A DNA stretch of 64,000 bases from positions 62,001 to 126,000 of the forward strand of contig NZ_FOOA01000001.1 of assembly GCF_900113065.1 (NCBI RefSeq). The letters run 5' to 3'. Below, in pieces: positions 1 through 10,032 of the stretch. The first letter of the stretch is position 1; each line of letters starts with the position of its first letter. A program made the translations under genes and the position numbers. The notes beneath the pieces were generated by a model. The model was not told the origin of the DNA. It did not search any database and saw nothing but the letters and a program-made list of their open reading frames with translations. Source of the DNA: Aureimonas phyllosphaerae. GTDB lineage: Bacteria > Pseudomonadota > Alphaproteobacteria > Rhizobiales > Rhizobiaceae.

Positions 1-1022
1 ACGCGGTGCCGGCTTTCGCCGTCCGTGCGGATCGCGAGCGGCTGGCCGCCGAGCCGGGTCCAGAGCAGGGTGTCGGCACCCATCGGCTCCACCACTTCGA
101 CCTTCGCCTCAGCCTCGACGAGCCCTGGCGCATCTGCGAAGCCGAGGCGGATGTGCTCCGGCCGCAGGCCGAGCGTCGCCTCGCCGAAGGGCGGTTCGCC
201 GCCCGACACCTCGTAGCCCTGAAGCGGCAGCACGTCGGTGCCGACGAGAAACCGGCCGTTCTCGATCCGCCCTTCGATGAAGTTCATGGCGGGCGAGCCG
301 ATGAACCCGGCGACGAACCGGTTCACCGGGCGGCGATAGACCTCGCCCGGCGGGCCGATCTGCTGGATCAGGCCGTTCTTCATCACGACGATCCGGTCGG
401 CCAGCGTCAGCGCCTCGATCTGATCATGCGTGACGTAGATCATCGTGTTGCCGAGGCTTTGGTGGAGACGCTTGATCTCGACCCGAAGCTCCGCCCGCAG
501 CTTGGCGTCGAGGTTCGAGAGCGGCTCGTCGAACAGGAAGACGTCGACCTCGCGCACCAACGCGCGGCCGATGGCGACGCGCTGCCGCTGGCCACCCGAC
601 AACTCGGCCGGCCGCCGCTTCAGGTAGGGCTCGAGCTGCAGCATTTTGGCCGCCTTGGCGATCCGCGTCTGGATCTCGGCCCTCGACACCCCGTTCATCC
701 GAAGACCGAAGGAGAGGTTTTCCTCGACGCTCATGCGCGGGTAGAGCGCATAGGACTGGAACACCATGCCGATGCCGCGATCCTTGGGTTCGGCCCAGGT
801 GACGTTGCGGCCGGAGATCCAGATCTCGCCGTCTGTGATGTCGAGAAGCCCGGCGATCGCGTTGAGGAGCGTCGACTTTCCGCAGCCGGACGGCCCGAGC
901 AACACCAGGAACTCGCCCTGCCGCACTTCAAGATCGAGCCCGTCGATCGCCTTGTGCGCGCCGTAGTGGATGTCGAGCTCGCGCACCGCGACGCTCGCCG
1001 GATGGACCGTGGATATCATCAT
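1..1022 (-). CDS. Sugar ABC transporter ATP-binding protein (MalK/UgpC type), 3' part only
   Basis: This is the cytoplasmic ATPase that powers the sugar importer encoded just upstream; its C-terminus runs off the left edge. Reading from 1022 leftwards shows a Walker [10 protein letters not shown], a Q-loop in [10 protein letters not shown], the ABC signature [14 protein letters not shown], a Walker [13 protein letters not shown] and the switch histidine in VTHDQ, followed by the start of the MalK-type regulatory OB domain. Two in-frame ATGs (1022 and 1019) are possible; 1022 has GGGGAG nine bases upstream. The start overlaps the stop of the permease gene (ATGA), so it is the last gene of a four-gene operon. 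The family assignment is firm; the substrate is inferred from the binding protein. Confidence 0.93.
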   Translation of the reverse strand, partial: MMISTVHPASVAVRELDIHYGAHKAIDGLDLEVRQGEFLVLLGPSGCGKSTLLNAIAGLLDITDGEIWISGRNVTWAEPKDRGIGMVFQSYALYPRMSVEENLSFGLRMNGVSRAEIQTRIAKAAKMLQLEPYLKRRPAELSGGQRQRVAIGRALVREVDVFLFDEPLSNLDAKLRAELRVEIKRLHQSLGNTMIYVTHDQIEALTLADRIVVMKNGLIQQIGPPGEVYRRPVNRFVAGFIGSPAMNFIEGRIENGRFLVGTDVLPLQGYEVSGGEPPFGEATLGLRPEHIRLGFADAPGLVEAEAKVEVVEPMGADTLLWTRLGGQPLAIRTDGESRHR

Positions 1023-1939
1023 CCCTTGACGCTCCCCGCTGCGATGCCCCGCACGAACCAGCGGCCGGACAGGAGGTAGACGACGAGCGGCACCAGCGCC
1101 GTGAGGATCGTCGCCGCCATGTTGACGTTGTAGAGCTTCTCGCCCTGGGCCGAATTGACGATGTTGTTGAGCTGAACCGTCATCGGCAGGTTCTCGCGGC
1201 CGGCGAAGACGAGGCCGAGAATGAAGTCGTTCCAGATGCCCGTGACCTGCAGGATCACCGCCACGACCAGCATCGGCGTCGACATCGGCAGCATCACGTG
1301 GACGAAGATCTGCCAGAAGCCGCCTCCGTCGATACGGGCGGCCTTGAACAGCTCGACCGGCAGCCCCGCGTAGAAGTTGCGGAAGAGAAGCGTCATCACC
1401 GGCAGGCCGAAGATGACGTGGACCAGCACGATGCCGGGAAGCGAGCCGTAGATGCCGAGCGTCGAGAAGATGCGCACCAGCGGATAGATGAAGACCTGAT
1501 AGGGGATGAAGGCGCCGAGCAGCAGCACCACGAACAGGATGTTCGCCCCCTTCACGCGCCAGAGCGATAGGGCGTAGCCCGTCACCGACCCGAGGGCGAT
1601 CGATGCGATCACCGATGGAATCAGGATCTTCACGGAATTGAGGAAGCCGACCTGAATGCCGGAGCAGTCGAGCCCTGTGCAGGCGGTGGACCAGGCGGCG
1701 ACCCAGGCCTGGAAACCGGGATCGGACGGCCATGCGAAGATGTTGGCAAGGCGCACCTCATCCATCGTCTTCAGCGAGGTGACGACCATGATGTAAAGCG
1801 GCAGGAGGAAGAAGGCCGCCGACAGCCCGAGGAAGGCGTAGAGGCCGACGCGGCCTGCGGTGAGCCGACGAGGCCGGCGGCCGCGATGGGCCGCGGCGCG
1901 ATCGAGCGTTGCGGGCGAAATCGTATCGATCGCAGCCAT
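1019..1939 (-). CDS. Carbohydrate ABC transporter permease, MalG type
   Basis: This is an inner-membrane permease subunit of about 306 residues. After a basic N-terminus it has a first membrane helix (FLLPLYIMVVTSLKT) and a typical binding-protein-dependent permease core with the EAA loop around ELFKAARIDGGGFWQIF, which contacts the ATPase. It ends in the GSVKG tail typical of MalG-like proteins. The start at 1939 (MAAIDTISP) overlaps the stop of the previous permease by ATGA, so translation is coupled. A longer reading frame extends upstream to 2731, but that part lies antiparallel to nothing useful and overlaps the neighbour out of frame. Confidence 0.92.
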   Translation of the reverse strand: MAAIDTISPATLDRAAAHRGRRPRRLTAGRVGLYAFLGLSAAFFLLPLYIMVVTSLKTMDEVRLANIFAWPSDPGFQAWVAAWSTACTGLDCSGIQVGFLNSVKILIPSVIASIALGSVTGYALSLWRVKGANILFVVLLLGAFIPYQVFIYPLVRIFSTLGIYGSLPGIVLVHVIFGLPVMTLLFRNFYAGLPVELFKAARIDGGGFWQIFVHVMLPMSTPMLVVAVILQVTGIWNDFILGLVFAGRENLPMTVQLNNIVNSAQGEKLYNVNMAATILTALVPLVVYLLSGRWFVRGIAAGSVKG

Positions 1940-2823
1940 CAGGCGCCTCCCCTCTCCTTGCGGAAGTATTCGGCGTAGATCCACGGCGCGAGCACGCATA
2001 GAACTGTGACGAGGAGGACGGTCGAGGCCGCCGCCGCGAGACCGATATTCTGCCGCTCGAAGAGGTAGTCCATCACGTATTTCGCGGGCACCGCTGTCGA
2101 GGTGCCGGGACCGCCGTTGGTGAGAGCCACCACGAGATCGTAGACCTTCACCACCGCGATCGAGAGCAGCACGACGGATGTGATGATCATCGGCTTGAGC
2201 AGCGGCAGGACGATCGACGTGTAGACGCGCCAGGGCGGGATGCCGTCGACGCGCGCGGCCTTCCAGAGGTCCTCGTCGACGCCGCGAAGGCCCGCCAGCA
2301 TCAGCGCCATGACGAGGCCCGCGGACTGCCAGACGCCGGCGATGACGACGGCATAGATCGCCATGTCGCGCCGCACGACCCAGTCGAAGCGAAAGCTCTC
2401 CCAGCCCATCGCCTGCACCGCTTCCTGGATGCCGAGCGTCGGGTTCATCATCCACTGCCACACGAGGCCGGTGACGATGAAGGACATCGCGTGCGGGTAG
2501 AGAAAGATGGTGCGGAGCCCATCCTCGCCGCGCACGCGCTGGTCGATGGCGACCGCGAGGAGGAAACCAAGCACAAGGCAGAAGCCGATGAACAGCACGC
2601 CGAACAGCGCCATGTTCTGCAGCGAGATCAGCCAGCGCGCATCGCCGAAGAGGCGCTCGTACTGCTGCGTGCCGACCAGCGTGTTGACCGGCAGGAGCCG
2701 GGAGCCGGTGAAGGACATCCAGACCGTCCACCCCATCGTGCCGACATAGGCGAAGAGGACGATCAGGATCGTGGGGGACAGCGCGACGACCGGAGCGGCC
2801 GAGCGCAGGGTGCGCGTCGCCAT
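1939..2823 (-). CDS. Carbohydrate ABC transporter permease, MalF type
   Basis: This is the second permease subunit, 294 residues, with about six predicted membrane helices. The first is at residues 12-35, and the EAA-type loop is near DLWKAARVDGIPPWRVY. It pairs with the MalG-type partner to form the sugar channel. It follows the binding-protein gene by about 65 bases. The start has AAAGGAGG just upstream (reverse complement of the bases after 2823), a strong ribosome-binding site. The family is clear and the substrate is inferred. Confidence 0.92.
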   Translation of the reverse strand: MATRTLRSAAPVVALSPTILIVLFAYVGTMGWTVWMSFTGSRLLPVNTLVGTQQYERLFGDARWLISLQNMALFGVLFIGFCLVLGFLLAVAIDQRVRGEDGLRTIFLYPHAMSFIVTGLVWQWMMNPTLGIQEAVQAMGWESFRFDWVVRRDMAIYAVVIAGVWQSAGLVMALMLAGLRGVDEDLWKAARVDGIPPWRVYTSIVLPLLKPMIITSVVLLSIAVVKVYDLVVALTNGGPGTSTAVPAKYVMDYLFERQNIGLAAAASTVLLVTVLCVLAPWIYAEYFRKERGGA

Positions 2824-2889
2824 GGGCGGGCCTCCTTTTTCAGCGTTCGGTCAGGCAGCGGGCCGCCGCGACGACGGCCCGCGGTCCGC

Positions 2890-4137
2890 TCAGTCGGCCG
2901 AGCCGATCACGGAGGCGAAATCCGCCGCGAAGTTTTCGGGCGTCGCCGCCGGATCGTTGAAGTAGGAGGTGATCGTGTCCTGCAGCGCGCCCACCGTGTC
3001 GGCGGAGACGTGGAAGTTGACCGAAGGTACCTGGTTTGCCGGATCTCTCACGAGTTCGGCGCCGCGGCGCGCACAGGCGTCCATGCCCGACACGTCGACA
3101 TCGGTGCGCACGGGGATCGAACCCTTCTTCTCGTTGAAGGCGATCTGCGTGGCGGGATCTAGCATCGTTCGGGCCAGAAGGTTCTGCGCCTCGGTGGCGG
3201 CACCGCCGCCGAGCTTGGGAAACACGAAGACGTCGCCGCCCATGACGTAACCCGTCTCGCCCGGCACGAGCGCACAGCCGGCATCATCGCCCGGCGTCAT
3301 GCCGGCGGCGATGAAGTCGCCCTTCGCCCAGTCGCCCATGATCTGCACGCCGGCCTGACCCGTGATGACCATGTTGGTCGCGTCGTTCCAGTTGCGGCCT
3401 GGCGCGCCGGCGTCGACATAGTCGCGCATCCGATGAAAGGTTTCGGCGACCTTCTGGAACGCCTCGGAGGTGATCGCCTCCTCGTCCTTGTCGCGATAGA
3501 CCTTCAGGAACAGGTCCCTGCCGCCCTGCCCGAGCAGCACGGCGTCGAAGACGAGCGCTTCCTGCCAGGGCTGGCCGCCCCAGGCGATCGGCGTGACGCC
3601 GGCGGCCTTCAGCTTGTCCATATCGGCGAAGAAGGCGTCGAACGTCTTGGGCGCCTCGGTTATGCCGGCCTTCTGGAGCGTTGCGGTGTTGTAGAACATC
3701 CAGTTGTGGCCGTGGATGTTGACCGGCACCGCATAGAACTTGCCCTCGCGCGAGGCCGCGTTGACGATCGGCGCGGGGATCACGTCGCGCCACTTGCCCT
3801 CGCCTGCCACCGTGTCGAGATCGACCAGAAGGCCCTGACCAACGAGGTCGTCGAACTGGCGGCCGGTGTTGAACTGTGACGAGGTGGGCGGATTGCCGCC
3901 GACGATCCGGTTGATGGCGGCAGCCCGCAGGTTCTGCCCTCCGGCGATGGCCGCGTCGACCCAGGTGCCTCCGGCCTTCTCGTAAGCATCGGCGAAGACG
4001 CGGACACCCGCAGCCTCGCCACCCGAGGTCCACCAGTGCATGACTTCTGCACGGTTCGGTTCCTGCGCCGCCGCCCCCGTCAAATGGGCGCAGAGCATCG
4101 TGGCGCTCAAAAGAGCGCCGCGCATCAGTTTCGACAT
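2890..4137 (-). CDS. Periplasmic sugar-binding protein, glucose/mannose (GtsA-like) type
   Basis: This 415-residue solute-binding protein has a cleavable signal peptide (cut after AAA in LTGAAAQEPN, about residue 24). The mature N-terminus VMHWWTSGGEAAGVRVFADA and later stretches such as NPPTSSQFNTG, GHNWMFYN and QIMGDWAKGDF follow the pattern of the pseudomonad glucose/mannose-binding GtsA family as I know it. It is the first gene of the importer operon, preceded by GGGAGGAGATACC and two palindromic operators. Glucose or mannose is the most likely ligand. The agl system next door handles alpha-glucosides, so the two systems may be complementary. Confidence 0.88.
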   Translation of the reverse strand: MSKLMRGALLSATMLCAHLTGAAAQEPNRAEVMHWWTSGGEAAGVRVFADAYEKAGGTWVDAAIAGGQNLRAAAINRIVGGNPPTSSQFNTGRQFDDLVGQGLLVDLDTVAGEGKWRDVIPAPIVNAASREGKFYAVPVNIHGHNWMFYNTATLQKAGITEAPKTFDAFFADMDKLKAAGVTPIAWGGQPWQEALVFDAVLLGQGGRDLFLKVYRDKDEEAITSEAFQKVAETFHRMRDYVDAGAPGRNWNDATNMVITGQAGVQIMGDWAKGDFIAAGMTPGDDAGCALVPGETGYVMGGDVFVFPKLGGGAATEAQNLLARTMLDPATQIAFNEKKGSIPVRTDVDVSGMDACARRGAELVRDPANQVPSVNFHVSADTVGALQDTITSYFNDPAATPENFAADFASVIGSAD

Positions 4138-4171
4138 GGTATCTCCTCCCAGAGACGTCTCGTTCGACTGA

Positions 4172-4185
4172 TGTAATCGATTACA
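4172..4185. promoter_or_regulatory. LacI-family operator 1 (perfect 14-bp palindrome)
   Basis: TGTAATCGATTACA is a perfect palindrome in the 123-base gap between the divergent binding-protein and LacI genes. It has the central CG and odd symmetry-free form usual for LacI-family sites. Its centre is 34 bases from that of a second copy. It probably binds the regulator encoded at 4261 and controls both directions. Confidence 0.8.
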
Positions 4186-4205
4186 AAACCGAGGCTATTC
4201 GACAT

Positions 4206-4219
4206 GGTAATCGATTACA
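4206..4219. promoter_or_regulatory. LacI-family operator 2
   Basis: GGTAATCGATTACA repeats operator 1 with one outer mismatch; the inner 12 bases are a perfect palindrome. The 34-bp centre-to-centre distance is close to three helical turns, which would let two dimers bind on nearly the same face. Confidence 0.78.
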
Positions 4220-4260
4220 AGTATGCCATGCTGTAATTCGTCATTGCGGAGCAGCATCAC

Positions 4261-5304
4261 GTGAATGGGAGGCAGGCCACAGGGGCCGGACGGGGCGCAC
4301 GGATTGGCGATGTCGCGGTCGAGGCTGGCGTGTCCACCGCCACGGTCAGCCGCGCGCTCGCAAGCCCCGATCAAGTGAGCCCGGAACTGCGGGCCCGCGT
4401 TCAGGCGGCCGTCGCCAAGCTCGGTTACACGCCGAATGCCGCAGCGCGGCAGTTGCGCATCAAGCGCAGCCGAACGGCGTTGGTGGTGACGCGGCGTCGC
4501 TGGAGCGCCCCGTTCTTCGCCGAAGTCCTGCGCGGACTGGACGAGGAGTTTTCCGCTGCTGGCTACGCGATGGTCCTCGGTAACGTCGATGAGGACGGCG
4601 GCGAACGCAGCCGTCAGCTCGTCGACATGATGTTCTCGGGCACGATCGACGGTGCGGTGCTTCTGTCGGGCCGTGTCGCCGCAGCCGACGGCCGCACGAT
4701 GTTCGAGGCGGGCCTCCCGCTGGTTTCGCTCTGCGCCGCGATCGAAGGCACGCACACGATCCTGACCGATGAGGGCGAGTGCATCGCACGCGGCGCCCGC
4801 GAGCTTCTGAGGCTCGGCCACCGCAATTTCCTGTATCTGCCGGGGCCATCCGACAACTACAACGAGCAGGTGCGCTGGGCGGCCCTGGCGGAGGTCTTTG
4901 CGTCGGCCTCGACGGACGCCACGGTGTCCCGCGCGGAGCAGTGCGATTTCTCCCTCGCAGCCGGCGTTGCGGCCGCAAGGGACTTCCTGTCCATGAAGCA
5001 GAGACCGACGGCCGTCATCGCCGTGTCGGACGAGAACGCCATCGGCTTCCTCCAGACGGTGCAGGAGGCGGGCGTCGGCGTCCCGCACGACGTGTCCGTT
5101 CTGGGCTTCGACGGCATCGAATTTGCCGACTTCTGCCGCCCGACACTTTCGACCATCCGCCAGCCGCGCCTGGAACTCGGCCGGGCCGGTGCCCGCATCC
5201 TCCTCAAGGCGATCGAGTCGGGACCGCCCTTGTCGCTATCGCGCGAGATCCTGCCCAATGAGTTGCAGTTCCGCGGATCGACCGGACCGGTCTGCGAGAC
5301 CTGA
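4261..5304 (+). CDS. LacI-family transcriptional regulator of the sugar ABC operon
   Basis: This 347-residue repressor has the LacI helix-turn-helix at about residues 16-40 (IGDVAVEAGVSTATVSRAL) and the hinge helix (NAAARQLR). A periplasmic-binding-protein-like sugar-sensing domain follows and ends in the usual VSVLGFDGIEFADFCRPTLSTI segment. The start is GTG at 4261. It is divergent from the transporter operon and sits beside two copies of a perfect palindrome, so it probably represses the operon until the sugar is present. It converges on the end of aglK. Confidence 0.92.
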   Translation: MNGRQATGAGRGARIGDVAVEAGVSTATVSRALASPDQVSPELRARVQAAVAKLGYTPNAAARQLRIKRSRTALVVTRRRWSAPFFAEVLRGLDEEFSAAGYAMVLGNVDEDGGERSRQLVDMMFSGTIDGAVLLSGRVAAADGRTMFEAGLPLVSLCAAIEGTHTILTDEGECIARGARELLRLGHRNFLYLPGPSDNYNEQVRWAALAEVFASASTDATVSRAEQCDFSLAAGVAAARDFLSMKQRPTAVIAVSDENAIGFLQTVQEAGVGVPHDVSVLGFDGIEFADFCRPTLSTIRQPRLELGRAGARILLKAIESGPPLSLSREILPNELQFRGSTGPVCET

Positions 5305-5389
5305 CCGGTCGAGTTTGTGGCGGGTGTCGAAAGCCGGATCTTCGACGCAATCGATGGCATGTCCTCCGGCGTCGAACCGGTCGTGACGC

Positions 5390-6484
5390 TCAGTCGCTCG
5401 ACCGCGCCGAATGCCTGACGGCCCGCCCGTCGCTGCCGAACAGCCGCAGCTTCTCCGGGCTGGCGGCCAGACTCACGGCGGTACCTCGCGCCAGCTCGAC
5501 GCTGCCCGGTAATTTCGCGACAAGCGGCTCGTCCTCACGGCCGACGTCGACATAGACCAGCGTCACCTCACCGAGATCCTCGGTCAGCGTCACCGTTCCC
5601 TCCACCAGCGCCGCCTCACCCGCAGCCGCCAGGGAGAGATCTTCTGGCCGAACTCCGAGATGCAGTTCGCTCCCTTCACCGGGTGGCGGTGCCAAGGGTA
5701 CGCGAACAGTCCCGCCCTTCAGCGAGAGACCTCCGCCGGACGACAGCAGCGGCAAGATGTTCATGGCCGGCGAGCCGATGAAACGGGCGACGAAGAGATT
5801 GTCGGGATCGTTGTAGAGTTCCAGCGGCGTGCCGACCTGCTCGACATGGCCCTTGTTCAGGACCACGATCCGGTCCGCCAGCGTCATCGCCTCCACCTGA
5901 TCGTGGGTGACGTAGATCATGGTCGTGTCTGGCATGCGCTCATGCAGGCGGGCGATCTCGATGCGGGTCTGGACGCGAAGCGCCGCGTCGAGGTTCGACA
6001 GGGGCTCGTCGAACAGGAAGACCTTGGGGTCGCGCGTGATGGCGCGGCCGATCGCCACGCGCTGGCGCTGGCCGCCTGACAACGCCTTCGGCAGGCGGTC
6101 GAGATAGGGCTCGATCTGCAGGATCTTCGCGGCCTCGCGCACCCGCCGGTCGATCTCGCCCTTGGACTGCCCTTTCTCGAGCGTCAGGCCGAAGGCCATG
6201 TTGTCGTAGACCGTCATGTGCGGGTAGAGCGCGTAGGACTGGAACACCATGGCGATGCCTCGCTCCTTGGGCGTCGCCTCGTTGACGACGCGACCGTCGA
6301 TCGCGAGCGTGCCGCCGGTGATGTCCTCCAGTCCCGCGATGGTCCGCAGGAGCGTCGACTTGCCGCAGCCGGACGGGCCGACGAAGACGACGAACTCGCC
6401 GGACGGAATATCGAGGTTGATGCCGTGCAGCACCTCGACCGACCCGTAGGCCTTGCGAACGCCGGTGAGCTTGAGATGGGCCAT
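5390..6484 (-). CDS. aglK: Alpha-glucoside ABC transporter ATP-binding protein AglK
   Basis: This MalK-type ATPase has 364 residues: Walker [10 protein letters not shown], signature [14 protein letters not shown], Walker [13 protein letters not shown], switch VTHDQ, then the regulatory C-terminal domain ([11 protein letters not shown]). I chose the ATG at 6484 (MAHLKL) because GGGAGG lies nine bases before it; a longer frame to 6529 starts inside the aglA coding end. It is the last gene of the agl operon, in the same place as aglK of Sinorhizobium. It energises uptake of sucrose, maltose or trehalose-type alpha-glucosides. Confidence 0.92.
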   Translation of the reverse strand: MAHLKLTGVRKAYGSVEVLHGINLDIPSGEFVVFVGPSGCGKSTLLRTIAGLEDITGGTLAIDGRVVNEATPKERGIAMVFQSYALYPHMTVYDNMAFGLTLEKGQSKGEIDRRVREAAKILQIEPYLDRLPKALSGGQRQRVAIGRAITRDPKVFLFDEPLSNLDAALRVQTRIEIARLHERMPDTTMIYVTHDQVEAMTLADRIVVLNKGHVEQVGTPLELYNDPDNLFVARFIGSPAMNILPLLSSGGGLSLKGGTVRVPLAPPPGEGSELHLGVRPEDLSLAAAGEAALVEGTVTLTEDLGEVTLVYVDVGREDEPLVAKLPGSVELARGTAVSLAASPEKLRLFGSDGRAVRHSARSSD

Positions 6485-6500
6485 CGGTTCTGCCTCCCCG

Positions 6501-8195
6501 TCAGTCGAGTTGGATGAAGGCGGCGCCATGCCGCGCGAGGTTCAGTCGCGATCCCTCCAGCCGGGCGCCGAGAGCGCCGGTTTCGGAGAGGAGCCGCACG
6601 GCGCCGAGATCATGGGGCAGCGCAAGATCCGCGGCTTGGCGCGACAGGTTGACGACGCAGAGCAGGCGTTCCGAGCCGGCCGTCCTCGTGAATGCGAGGC
6701 AGCCCGCCCCGAGGTCGAGGAAGGCGATATCGCCCTTCACCAACGACGGATGCCCGGCGCGGAAGGACAGGAAGCGGCGATAGGTTTCGAGCAGCGAACC
6801 TTGCCGTCCCTCCTGCCGATCGACCGCCAGAGCCAGATGCTCGGCCGGGATCGGAAGCCAGGCGCGCGCGCCGTCAGTAAAGCCGGCATTCGGCGCCTCC
6901 GCCTCCCAGACCATCGGCGTGCGACAACCGTCGCGCCCCTTGATCGTCGGCCAGAAGCGCTTTCCCCAAGGATCCACGATGTCTTCGAAGGGAATGTCGG
7001 CTTCCGTCAGCCCGAGTTCCTCGCCCTGATAAAGACAGACCGAGCCGCGCAGGCTGAGAAGCAGCACGGCGGCCAGACGCAGGACGGCGTCGCGGTCCTC
7101 CTCCCCCTCCGCCCAGCGCGTCGCGTGGCGCGTCACGTCGTGGTTGGAGAAGGCCCAGCAGGCCCAGGCATCCGTACCCCCCTCGATAAACCGCTCGATT
7201 ACCGGACGGATGTCGTCGATCGAGGGTAGCCGGGTGTTCAGGAAGTCGAATGCGTAGCTCATGTGGAGCCGGTCGCCGCCTTGCGTGTATTCGCGCATCA
7301 GCTCGACGCCGCGGATCAGCTCGCCCACCTCTCCGACGGCAGCAGCCGCAGGGTACTCATTGAGAAGCGCGCGAAAGCGCTCGAGGAAGGCAAGATTCTC
7401 CGGCCGGTTCTTGTCGTAGACGTGGTCCTGACGATTGTACGGGCGGTCGCGCGGCGCGGTGCGCTCGTTCCAGTCCGCCTCGGCGAGCGGCGGGTTGTCG
7501 CGAAGCCCGGCGTCGTGGAAGTAGAAGTTCACCGTGTCCAGCCGGAAACCGTCCACCCCCCGATCGAGCCAGAAGCGCACGACGTCCAGCATCGCGTCCT
7601 GGACCGCCGGGTTGTGGAAGTTGAGATCGGGCTGCGAGATCAGGAAGTTGTGCAGGTAGTACTGCTGCCGCCCGGCATCCCACTCCCAGGACGAGCCGCC
7701 GAAGTTCGACATCCAGTTGCTCGGCGGCGAGCCGTCCTCCTTGGCGTCGGCCCAGACGTACCAGTCGGCCTTCGGATTGGTACGGTCGCGCCGGCTTTCG
7801 ACGAACCAGGAATGGCGATCCGAGGAGTGCGAGAGAACGAGGTCGATCATGACCTTGAGGCCGAGGCGATGGGCCTCCGCCACCAGCGCATCGAAATCGG
7901 CCAGCGTCCCGAAGATCGGATCGACGTCGCGGTAGTCCGACACGTCGTAGCCGAAGTCGTCCATCGGCGATGTGAAGAAGGGCGAGATCCAGAGCGCGTC
8001 GGCGCCGAGCGCGGCGATATGGGAAAGACGCTGCGTGATGCCTGGAAGGTCGCCGATCCCGTCGCCGTCGGAGTCCTGGAACGAGCGCGGATAGACCTGG
8101 TAGATCACCGCGCCGCGCCACCAGTCGCGGTCGGGAGCGGGCGCCGTCGCGGCGAGCGCGGCGGTCGCGGGCGTCGGGAAGTCGAGCATGGACAT
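6501..8195 (-). CDS. aglA: Alpha-glucosidase, GH13 family (AglA)
   Basis: This cytoplasmic 564-residue enzyme hydrolyses alpha-glucosides imported by AglEFGK. All GH13 landmarks are present: [20 protein letters not shown] near residue 31, conserved region I around [14 protein letters not shown], nucleophile D220 in GFRLDTVNF, acid/base E289 in AVGEVGE, and transition-state aspartate D353 in FSNHDVTR. The ATG at 8195 overlaps the aglG stop (ATGA). A C-terminal beta domain ends the protein. The length is usual for oligo-1,6-/alpha-glucosidases. A sucrase-like specificity is possible. Confidence 0.95.
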   Translation of the reverse strand: MSMLDFPTPATAALAATAPAPDRDWWRGAVIYQVYPRSFQDSDGDGIGDLPGITQRLSHIAALGADALWISPFFTSPMDDFGYDVSDYRDVDPIFGTLADFDALVAEAHRLGLKVMIDLVLSHSSDRHSWFVESRRDRTNPKADWYVWADAKEDGSPPSNWMSNFGGSSWEWDAGRQQYYLHNFLISQPDLNFHNPAVQDAMLDVVRFWLDRGVDGFRLDTVNFYFHDAGLRDNPPLAEADWNERTAPRDRPYNRQDHVYDKNRPENLAFLERFRALLNEYPAAAAVGEVGELIRGVELMREYTQGGDRLHMSYAFDFLNTRLPSIDDIRPVIERFIEGGTDAWACWAFSNHDVTRHATRWAEGEEDRDAVLRLAAVLLLSLRGSVCLYQGEELGLTEADIPFEDIVDPWGKRFWPTIKGRDGCRTPMVWEAEAPNAGFTDGARAWLPIPAEHLALAVDRQEGRQGSLLETYRRFLSFRAGHPSLVKGDIAFLDLGAGCLAFTRTAGSERLLCVVNLSRQAADLALPHDLGAVRLLSETGALGARLEGSRLNLARHGAAFIQLD

Positions 8196-9037
8196 CAGCC
8201 CTTCACTCCGCCCGCCGTGAGGCCGGAGATGATCTTGCGTTGGAAGATGAGGACGAGGACGATCAGGGGCACCGTGACGACGACGGAGGCGGCCATGATC
8301 GTGCCCCACGGCGTTTCCTGCTCGGACGCGCCCGACAGGAGCGCGATGGCGACCGGCACCGTTCGCGTGTCGTTGTTGGCGACGAAGGTCAGCGCGAAGA
8401 GGAACTCGTTCCAGGCAGCGATGAAGGCGAGGAGGCCCGTCGTGACCAGCGCCGGCCACATCAGCGGCAGGAAGACGCGGCGAACGATGGTGAAGGGCGA
8501 GGCGCCGTCGACGATCGCCGCCTCCTCGATCTCCACCGGAAGGTCGCGCATGAAGGTGGTGAGCACCCAGACCGTGAACGGCAGCGTGAAGATCATGTAG
8601 GCGAAGATCAGCGAGAAGAGGGTGTTGTAGAGCCCCATCCAGCGGATCATCTCGAAGAGACCGGCCAGCACCGCGATCTGCGGAAACATCGACACACCAA
8701 GGATCGTCAGCAGCAGGAGCCCGCGCCCCCGGAACGGCACGCGCGAGAGCGCATAGGCGGCGGTCACGGCAAGGAACAGCGAGATCGCCACCACCGACAC
8801 CGCGACGAAGAGCGAGTTCAGGATGTTCTGCAGGAACGTGCCGCTGCTGAGCACGCCCTCGTAGTTGGCGAGCGTGATCGCGCGCGGCAGGTAGTCGATG
8901 CGGAAGAGGTCGGTGCCCGTCTTCAGGCTGGTCAGGATCGCGTAGTAGAACGGAAAGACCGAGAAGACGACGATGGCGATGACGAGGGCGTAGAAGCCGA
9001 CCCGCCCGGCCGTGCGCTGGATCGTGCGCGCGCTCAT
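8195..9037 (-). CDS. aglG: Alpha-glucoside ABC transporter permease AglG
   Basis: This MalG-type inner-membrane permease has 280 residues and starts MSARTIQRT, with the first membrane helix at YALVIAIVVFSVFPFYYAIL. The EAA loop is EIEEAAIVDGASPFTIV, and the tail GLTAGGVKG is typical of the family. Its ATG overlaps the aglF stop and its stop overlaps the aglA start, so the operon is translationally coupled. Confidence 0.93.
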   Translation of the reverse strand: MSARTIQRTAGRVGFYALVIAIVVFSVFPFYYAILTSLKTGTDLFRIDYLPRAITLANYEGVLSSGTFLQNILNSLFVAVSVVAISLFLAVTAAYALSRVPFRGRGLLLLTILGVSMFPQIAVLAGLFEMIRWMGLYNTLFSLIFAYMIFTLPFTVWVLTTFMRDLPVEIEEAAIVDGASPFTIVRRVFLPLMWPALVTTGLLAFIAAWNEFLFALTFVANNDTRTVPVAIALLSGASEQETPWGTIMAASVVVTVPLIVLVLIFQRKIISGLTAGGVKG

Positions 9038-10032
9038 CACTTGCCTCCCTCGAGATTGAGCCGCGCCGTCTTGATGTAGAGAAGCGTGATCATCGCGATC
9101 ACGAGGAACAACATCGTCGAAGCGGCGGACCCTTGGGCGAAGTTGTCGAACTGGAAGAGGTTCTCCTGTGCGTAGACGCTCATGGTCTTGGTCTGCGGAT
9201 TGTTCGGCGTCAGCACGTAGATGAGGTCGAAGACGCGCAGGGCGTCGAGCGCGCGGAAGATGACCGCGACGAGGATCGCCGGGCGGATCAGCGGCAGGGT
9301 GACACGGAAGAAGACCTTGATCGGATTGACCCCGTCGATCTTCGCCGCCTCGTAGACGTCGCCAGGCACCATCTGGAGCCCGGCGAGGATGAGGAGCGCC
9401 ATGAAGGGCGTGGTCTTCCAGACGTCGACGATGATGACGGCGATCATCGCCGTGTCCGGCGAGGCCGTCCAGGCGATCGGCGCCGAGATGAGCCCGAGCT
9501 TGACCAGGATGTCGTTGAGGATGCCGAACTGGTCGTTCATCATCCAGGCCCACATCTTGGCCGAGACAATGGTCGGGATCGCCCAAGGGATGAGGACGGC
9601 GGCGCGCACGAAGGCGCGGCCCTTGAACTCGGCGTTCAGCACCAGCGCGAAGATCAGACCCAGCACCGTTTCGATCGAAACGGAGATGACGGTGTAGCGC
9701 ACCGTGTTCCAGACGGCCTGCCACCAGACCGGATCGGCGAGCAGTCCGAAGGCCTCGCCCTCCCCGCCGCCGTAGTCGACCCATTCGTAGTAGTTGCCGA
9801 AGCCGATGAAGCTGGCACCCTCAAGGTCGGAGAGGCGCGCGTCGGTGAGCGAGAAGCGGATCGTCTGCAGGAGCGGCCAGGCGGCGACCAGCGCCAGCAC
9901 GAGCAGCATCGGCAGGAGAAACAGCCACGCCGCGCGCCGGCGCTGCGACGAGAGCGCCGAGCGCCGCGCCGGAGCGGCCTCGGCGCGAAAGGCGGCCTTG
10001 GTCGGAGGAGCGCCGGGGGTTGTGCTGGACAT
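9037..10032 (-). CDS. aglF: Alpha-glucoside ABC transporter permease AglF
   Basis: This MalF-type permease has 331 residues with a 35-residue Ala/Arg-rich cytoplasmic head followed by the first helix (AAWLFLLPMLLVLALVAAWPLL). The EAA loop is DVYEAAKIDGVNPIKVFF. It is the second gene of the operon and partners AglG. There are 157 bases between it and aglE; I saw no gene in that spacer. Confidence 0.93.
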   Translation of the reverse strand: MSSTTPGAPPTKAAFRAEAAPARRSALSSQRRRAAWLFLLPMLLVLALVAAWPLLQTIRFSLTDARLSDLEGASFIGFGNYYEWVDYGGGEGEAFGLLADPVWWQAVWNTVRYTVISVSIETVLGLIFALVLNAEFKGRAFVRAAVLIPWAIPTIVSAKMWAWMMNDQFGILNDILVKLGLISAPIAWTASPDTAMIAVIIVDVWKTTPFMALLILAGLQMVPGDVYEAAKIDGVNPIKVFFRVTLPLIRPAILVAVIFRALDALRVFDLIYVLTPNNPQTKTMSVYAQENLFQFDNFAQGSAASTMLFLVIAMITLLYIKTARLNLEGGK

